This document shows, in pieces, positions 25,081 through 27,400 of a stretch of DNA of 27,400 nt. The position numbers and the translations under genes were made by a program. The notes under the pieces are model-generated. The model saw only the letters and a list, made by a program, of their open reading frames with translations, made no database searches and was not told the origin of the DNA. This stretch comes from Comamonadaceae bacterium (GTDB lineage: Bacteria; Pseudomonadota; Gammaproteobacteria; Burkholderiales; Burkholderiaceae): positions 1-27,400 of the forward strand of contig CANCCJ010000031.1 of assembly GCA_947374535.1 (NCBI GenBank), read 5' to 3'. Numbering within the stretch: position 1 is the first letter of the stretch; each line of letters begins with the position of its first letter.

Positions 25081-25490
25081 TTGGCCGGCTTGTTCATAAG
25101 GTTGAGCAGCAGCAAGACCCGGCTCTCGCCATCAGGGGTTTGGTAAATGGCTTGTAGGTCGGCAAAAGGTCCATTCATGTTTTCGGTTTCTAACCGAATC
25201 GCGCTCACCAAATTGTCATGAATTTTGGCAGGCGTCCTGCCAAAAGTGACCAGACGATTGACGCCGACGGTGGCGCGGATGCGTCCCCAACTTTGTGATT
25301 TCCAGTCTGTTCCCAGCCGTATGAACAGACAGCGCGGGAACAAAGACTCTTGAACGACAGGCAAGACACCGCTTTTGAGGTGTTCAGCATTGATTTGTGG
25401 CAGGAAGCATTCAAAACCTTGCTGTTCAAGGTTTTCCAAGGCCAGTCGTTCTTGGCGTATCTTGCTGTGGATCAAATACCAGTTGCGCAT
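25005..25490 (-). CDS. rfaH: RfaH/NusG-like antiterminator with a damaged C-terminal domain
   Basis: The N-terminal NGN domain is intact: NWYLIHSKIRQERLALENLEQQGFECFLP, ESLFPRCLFIRL and GVNRLVTFG align well with RfaH, including Lys10. After SAIRLETENM the frame jumps directly to NGPFADLQAIYQTPDGESRVLLLLNLMNKP. About 18-20 residues that normally hold the linker and first strand of the KOW domain (the PGDKV part) are missing. The last 25 or so residues are antisense of wbpM and do not look like RfaH. So the KOW domain lacks its first strand and its end. It is convergent with wbpM. In E. coli the NGN domain alone binds ops and antiterminates, so activity may remain. It could also be decaying. 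The perfect ops at 3825 gives it a likely target. Confidence 0.8.
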   Translation of the reverse strand: MRNWYLIHSKIRQERLALENLEQQGFECFLPQINAEHLKSGVLPVVQESLFPRCLFIRLGTDWKSQSWGRIRATVGVNRLVTFGRTPAKIHDNLVSAIRLETENMNGPFADLQAIYQTPDGESRVLLLLNLMNKPANYANSLAVASRSKARCTQSTTSPLG

Positions 25491-25508
25491 CGGTAGTTCA
25501 TTAACGGT

Positions 25509-25536
25509 TTGATGATTATTCTATATTCGATATGTT
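25509..25536 (+). promoter_or_regulatory. Possible promoter before the waaL-like gene
   Basis: TTGATG (25509-25514) and TATGTT (25531-25536) are 16 bases apart in the 119-base gap between the divergent rfaH-like and ligase genes. Each matches consensus at 4 of 6 positions. It would give a leader of about 67 bases. Support is weak. Confidence 0.3.
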
Positions 25537-25609
25537 AATGGCGCGAGAAATAAGTGCCTAAACCGATGGGCCGTTCATAATGAGAGATGGCATAGGCTAG
25601 AAAGTAGAA

Positions 25610-26911
25610 ATGAAGCTGAATACACAGGTAGTTGATGGTTTTTCGGTGCAACCCATGCATGCCAAGTTCGCGGTAGCGTTTGTTGCCATTCTCGCCATGG
25701 CTCTATTTACCTCAGTGGCCTTGACCAACATCGCAGTGTTAGGCCTTGTATTGACAGCGCCTTTTGCATGGGTTGAATTTCAGCGAATGCAAGACACGAT
25801 GGCGCCTAGCGCTAAAGTATTTCTAGGTCTTATCGCGGCCATTTGCGCTTGGGATATTTTTACCAATATATACGCGGGGTTTGACCTTGTGTCGACGTTC
25901 AAGGCCTTGTTGCACGACATGCGCACCTTGGGGTTTGTCTTGGTTCTATGGGCGATGTTTGCTAATCCTTATGTTGCGCGAGTTGCCTTTTGGGCCATGT
26001 GTGCGTGCGTGCTCACGCTCGCCACAGTCAATTTGGTTCTCACGCTCCTGGGGCGTGTACCTCAGGGCGAGTACTTCACGACAGGGTTTATGCATATGTC
26101 GCACCTGTCGCACATGTACGGTCAAGCTTTGGTCGGTTTTGTGTTTGTTTTGGCGCAGCTGTGGTTGGTTCGGCCTCGTTTGTCTTGGCGTGTGGCTATC
26201 CCTATTGCGCTGCTGGTGCTGTCGTTGTTTTTGGCCAGTGAGCGCCGCACGGGTTGGTTGATGCTGGCCGCAGGCTTGGGCGTATGGGCGCTGTTAAATG
26301 CAAAACGGCTGTTTGTAGGTAAACACAAGTGGTGGCTGTTGGTAGTGCTCATCGCCGCGTTGGGGGTGGTTGCTGGTTCAGATGTCGTGCACAGGCGTAT
26401 GGCGCAGGCCATGGTTGAATTTGACCAATACCTATCCATGACACCTCAAGAGCGGGCGACTGTGACGGGTTCGGTTTCCATTCGATTGCAGTTTGCAAGC
26501 ACCATGATTGAGCTCGTGAAGCAAAGCAATGGGTGGATCGGTGTGGGAAGCCTTGGGTTTACAGATGCCTTCCATGCGGCTGCCACGCGCCTGGGGGTGA
26601 CGCCAGAAGCTGGCGCAGTTTATAACTGGGGCAATCCGCACGACGAATACCTCTATATGTTGGCTACCAAAGGGGTGGTTGGTTTGTTGCTTTATCTGTC
26701 GATCTTTGCTCAAGCATGTCGCGTGGCTTGGCACAAAACGGATGAGGTGCAAAGTATTGGCTTGGTGATGTTTGTGTTCTTGTTCTTGCTGAGCATTACG
26801 TCGAACTCAATGATGATTGACATGGAAGAGGGCCACTTCACGATGTTGATCCTGCTCATTTTTTTGGCGCCTAAGTCGCTGCAGTTTTGCGCTCGAAAAG
26901 TAAAAAATTAA
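25610..26911 (+). CDS. waaL: O-antigen ligase (WaaL-like)
   Basis: A 433-residue membrane protein with about ten to twelve hydrophobic segments and a large periplasmic loop carrying ASERRTGWLML upstream and NPHDEYLYMLATKGVVGLLLY after it. The NPHxEYL...GxxGL pattern is the hallmark of the Wzy_C/WaaL ligase family. It would transfer the finished polysaccharide from undecaprenyl diphosphate to lipid A-core. A second Wzy is possible, but a better polymerase candidate lies at 18441. It may start a separate transcription unit with rfbB. An ops-like sequence lies inside its first 75 bases. Confidence 0.82.
   Translation: MKLNTQVVDGFSVQPMHAKFAVAFVAILAMALFTSVALTNIAVLGLVLTAPFAWVEFQRMQDTMAPSAKVFLGLIAAICAWDIFTNIYAGFDLVSTFKALLHDMRTLGFVLVLWAMFANPYVARVAFWAMCACVLTLATVNLVLTLLGRVPQGEYFTTGFMHMSHLSHMYGQALVGFVFVLAQLWLVRPRLSWRVAIPIALLVLSLFLASERRTGWLMLAAGLGVWALLNAKRLFVGKHKWWLLVVLIAALGVVAGSDVVHRRMAQAMVEFDQYLSMTPQERATVTGSVSIRLQFASTMIELVKQSNGWIGVGSLGFTDAFHAAATRLGVTPEAGAVYNWGNPHDEYLYMLATKGVVGLLLYLSIFAQACRVAWHKTDEVQSIGLVMFVFLFLLSITSNSMMIDMEEGHFTMLILLIFLAPKSLQFCARKVKN
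25669..25680 (+). promoter_or_regulatory. ops-like sequence inside the 5' end of waaL
   Basis: CGCGGTAGCGTT matches the ops core GCGGTAGCGT exactly and differs from GGCGGTAGCGTG at the first and last base. It lies in the sense direction 59 bases after the ATG and encodes part of KFAVAFVA. It would be near the start of a second transcription unit, where a recruitment site makes sense, but it is also coding sequence and may be chance. Confidence 0.3.
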
Positions 26912-26930
26912 TTTATCTAAAAATACGTAT

Positions 26931-27400
26931 ATGACCATTCTCGTTACCGGCTGCGCCGGCTTCATTGGCAGTAATTTCGTCCACACTTGGTTTTCGTCCT
27001 CTGACGAAGTCGTGGTCAATCTAGACAAACTCACCTACGCGGGGAATCTCGCGAACCTAGATGCGCTCAAAGGCGATCACCGCCATGTGTTTGTGCAAGG
27101 CGATATTGGCGACTCGACGTTGGTGCCGCAGTTGCTGTCGCAGTACAAGCCCCGCGCCGTGCTGAACTTTGCAGCCGAGAGCCATGTGGACCGTTCCATC
27201 CACGGTCCCGGCGATTTCATTCAAACCAACGTGATGGGCACGTTCAATCTACTGGAGTCGGTGCGTGCCTATTGGCAAGACCTGCCAGCGGCTGAGAAAG
27301 AGGCCTTTCGCTTTTTGCACGTCAGCACCGACGAGGTGTATGGCACCTTGTCGCCCTCCGATCCGCCGTTTACTGAGACCAAAACTTACGAGCCCAACAG
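26931..27400 (+). CDS. rfbB: dTDP-glucose 4,6-dehydratase, partial (3' end outside the window)
   Basis: An ATG at 26931 opens a frame that runs to the right edge. The translated start is MTILVTGCAGFIGSNFV (NAD-binding GxxGxxG), followed by NLDKLTYAGNL, FAAESHVDRSI, GTFNLLESVRAYW and the catalytic HVSTDEVYGTL. These are diagnostic of RfbB/RmlB, which makes dTDP-4-keto-6-deoxyglucose on the way to dTDP-L-rhamnose. About 156 codons of the usual 350 or so are present. The rest of the rml genes probably follow outside the window. It lies 19 bases after waaL. Confidence 0.95.
   Translation, partial: MTILVTGCAGFIGSNFVHTWFSSSDEVVVNLDKLTYAGNLANLDALKGDHRHVFVQGDIGDSTLVPQLLSQYKPRAVLNFAAESHVDRSIHGPGDFIQTNVMGTFNLLESVRAYWQDLPAAEKEAFRFLHVSTDEVYGTLSPSDPPFTETKTYEPN

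Noticed and set aside
1..27400. Search for tRNA, rRNA, CRISPR arrays, insertion sequences and integrases
   Set aside because: No transposase or integrase motif, no regularly spaced repeats and no tRNA-like structure were recognised by reading; a dedicated search was not possible.

Overview
This window is a surface-polysaccharide (probably LPS O-antigen) biosynthesis locus, most likely from a betaproteobacterium of the order Burkholderiales (Comamonadaceae-like). The basis is the mix of families: an EPS-associated MarR regulator, a GfcB/YjbH group, a Wzx/Wzy/WaaL-type export set and an RfaH-type antiterminator. The genus cannot be fixed from the sequence alone.

Layout. Positions 1-3615 run on the minus strand and hold a yjbE/gfcA-like small Ala/Gly-rich secreted protein, a rho-independent terminator, a GfcB/YjbF lipoprotein, and a GfcC-YjbH fusion whose frame is broken about 57 bp from the window edge. 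The divergent control region (about 3616-3863) holds a TATAAT box, a 7-3-7 palindrome and a perfect copy of the RfaH recruitment element ops (GGCGGTAGCGTG, 3825-3836). From 3864 to 25080 every gene is on the plus strand. Most are packed with ATGA, TGATG or GTGA stop/start overlaps, as expected of one very long operon.

Sugar modules, in order. (1) manC, gmd, an fcl/colC-type epimerase-reductase and colD make GDP-L-colitose or a close relative. (2) rfbF, rfbG and rfbH make CDP-4-keto-3,6-dideoxyglucose. They are followed without a break by a two-subunit transketolase-like pair and an SDR reductase, so a ketol-branched 3,6-dideoxy sugar is the likely product. (3) wzx, a GT10 fucosyltransferase-like enzyme, three GT2 enzymes and wzy form the assembly set. 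(4) A WbpV/WreQ-type 4-reductase, a short PF02397 initiating phosphosugar transferase and a WbpM-type 4,6-dehydratase form a UDP-QuiNAc (N-acetylquinovosamine) making and priming set. (5) After an antisense, partly degraded rfaH-like gene come a WaaL-type ligase and the start of rfbB (dTDP-glucose 4,6-dehydratase), cut by the right edge. This implies dTDP-rhamnose, matching the rhamnosyltransferase-like GT2 at 20597.

How it fits together. One initiating transferase plus four glycosyltransferases suggests a repeat of about five sugars: QuiNAc first, with rhamnose, colitose and a branched CDP-derived dideoxy sugar among the rest. Wzx flips the unit, Wzy polymerises it and WaaL attaches it to lipid A-core. 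The ops element and the rfaH-like gene point to processive antitermination of the operon. The most novel part is the CDP-dideoxyhexose plus transketolase module (8944-14881). It resembles yersiniose synthesis, but the known acetolactate-synthase-like YerE is replaced by a split transketolase. No tRNA, rRNA, CRISPR array or insertion sequence was seen.
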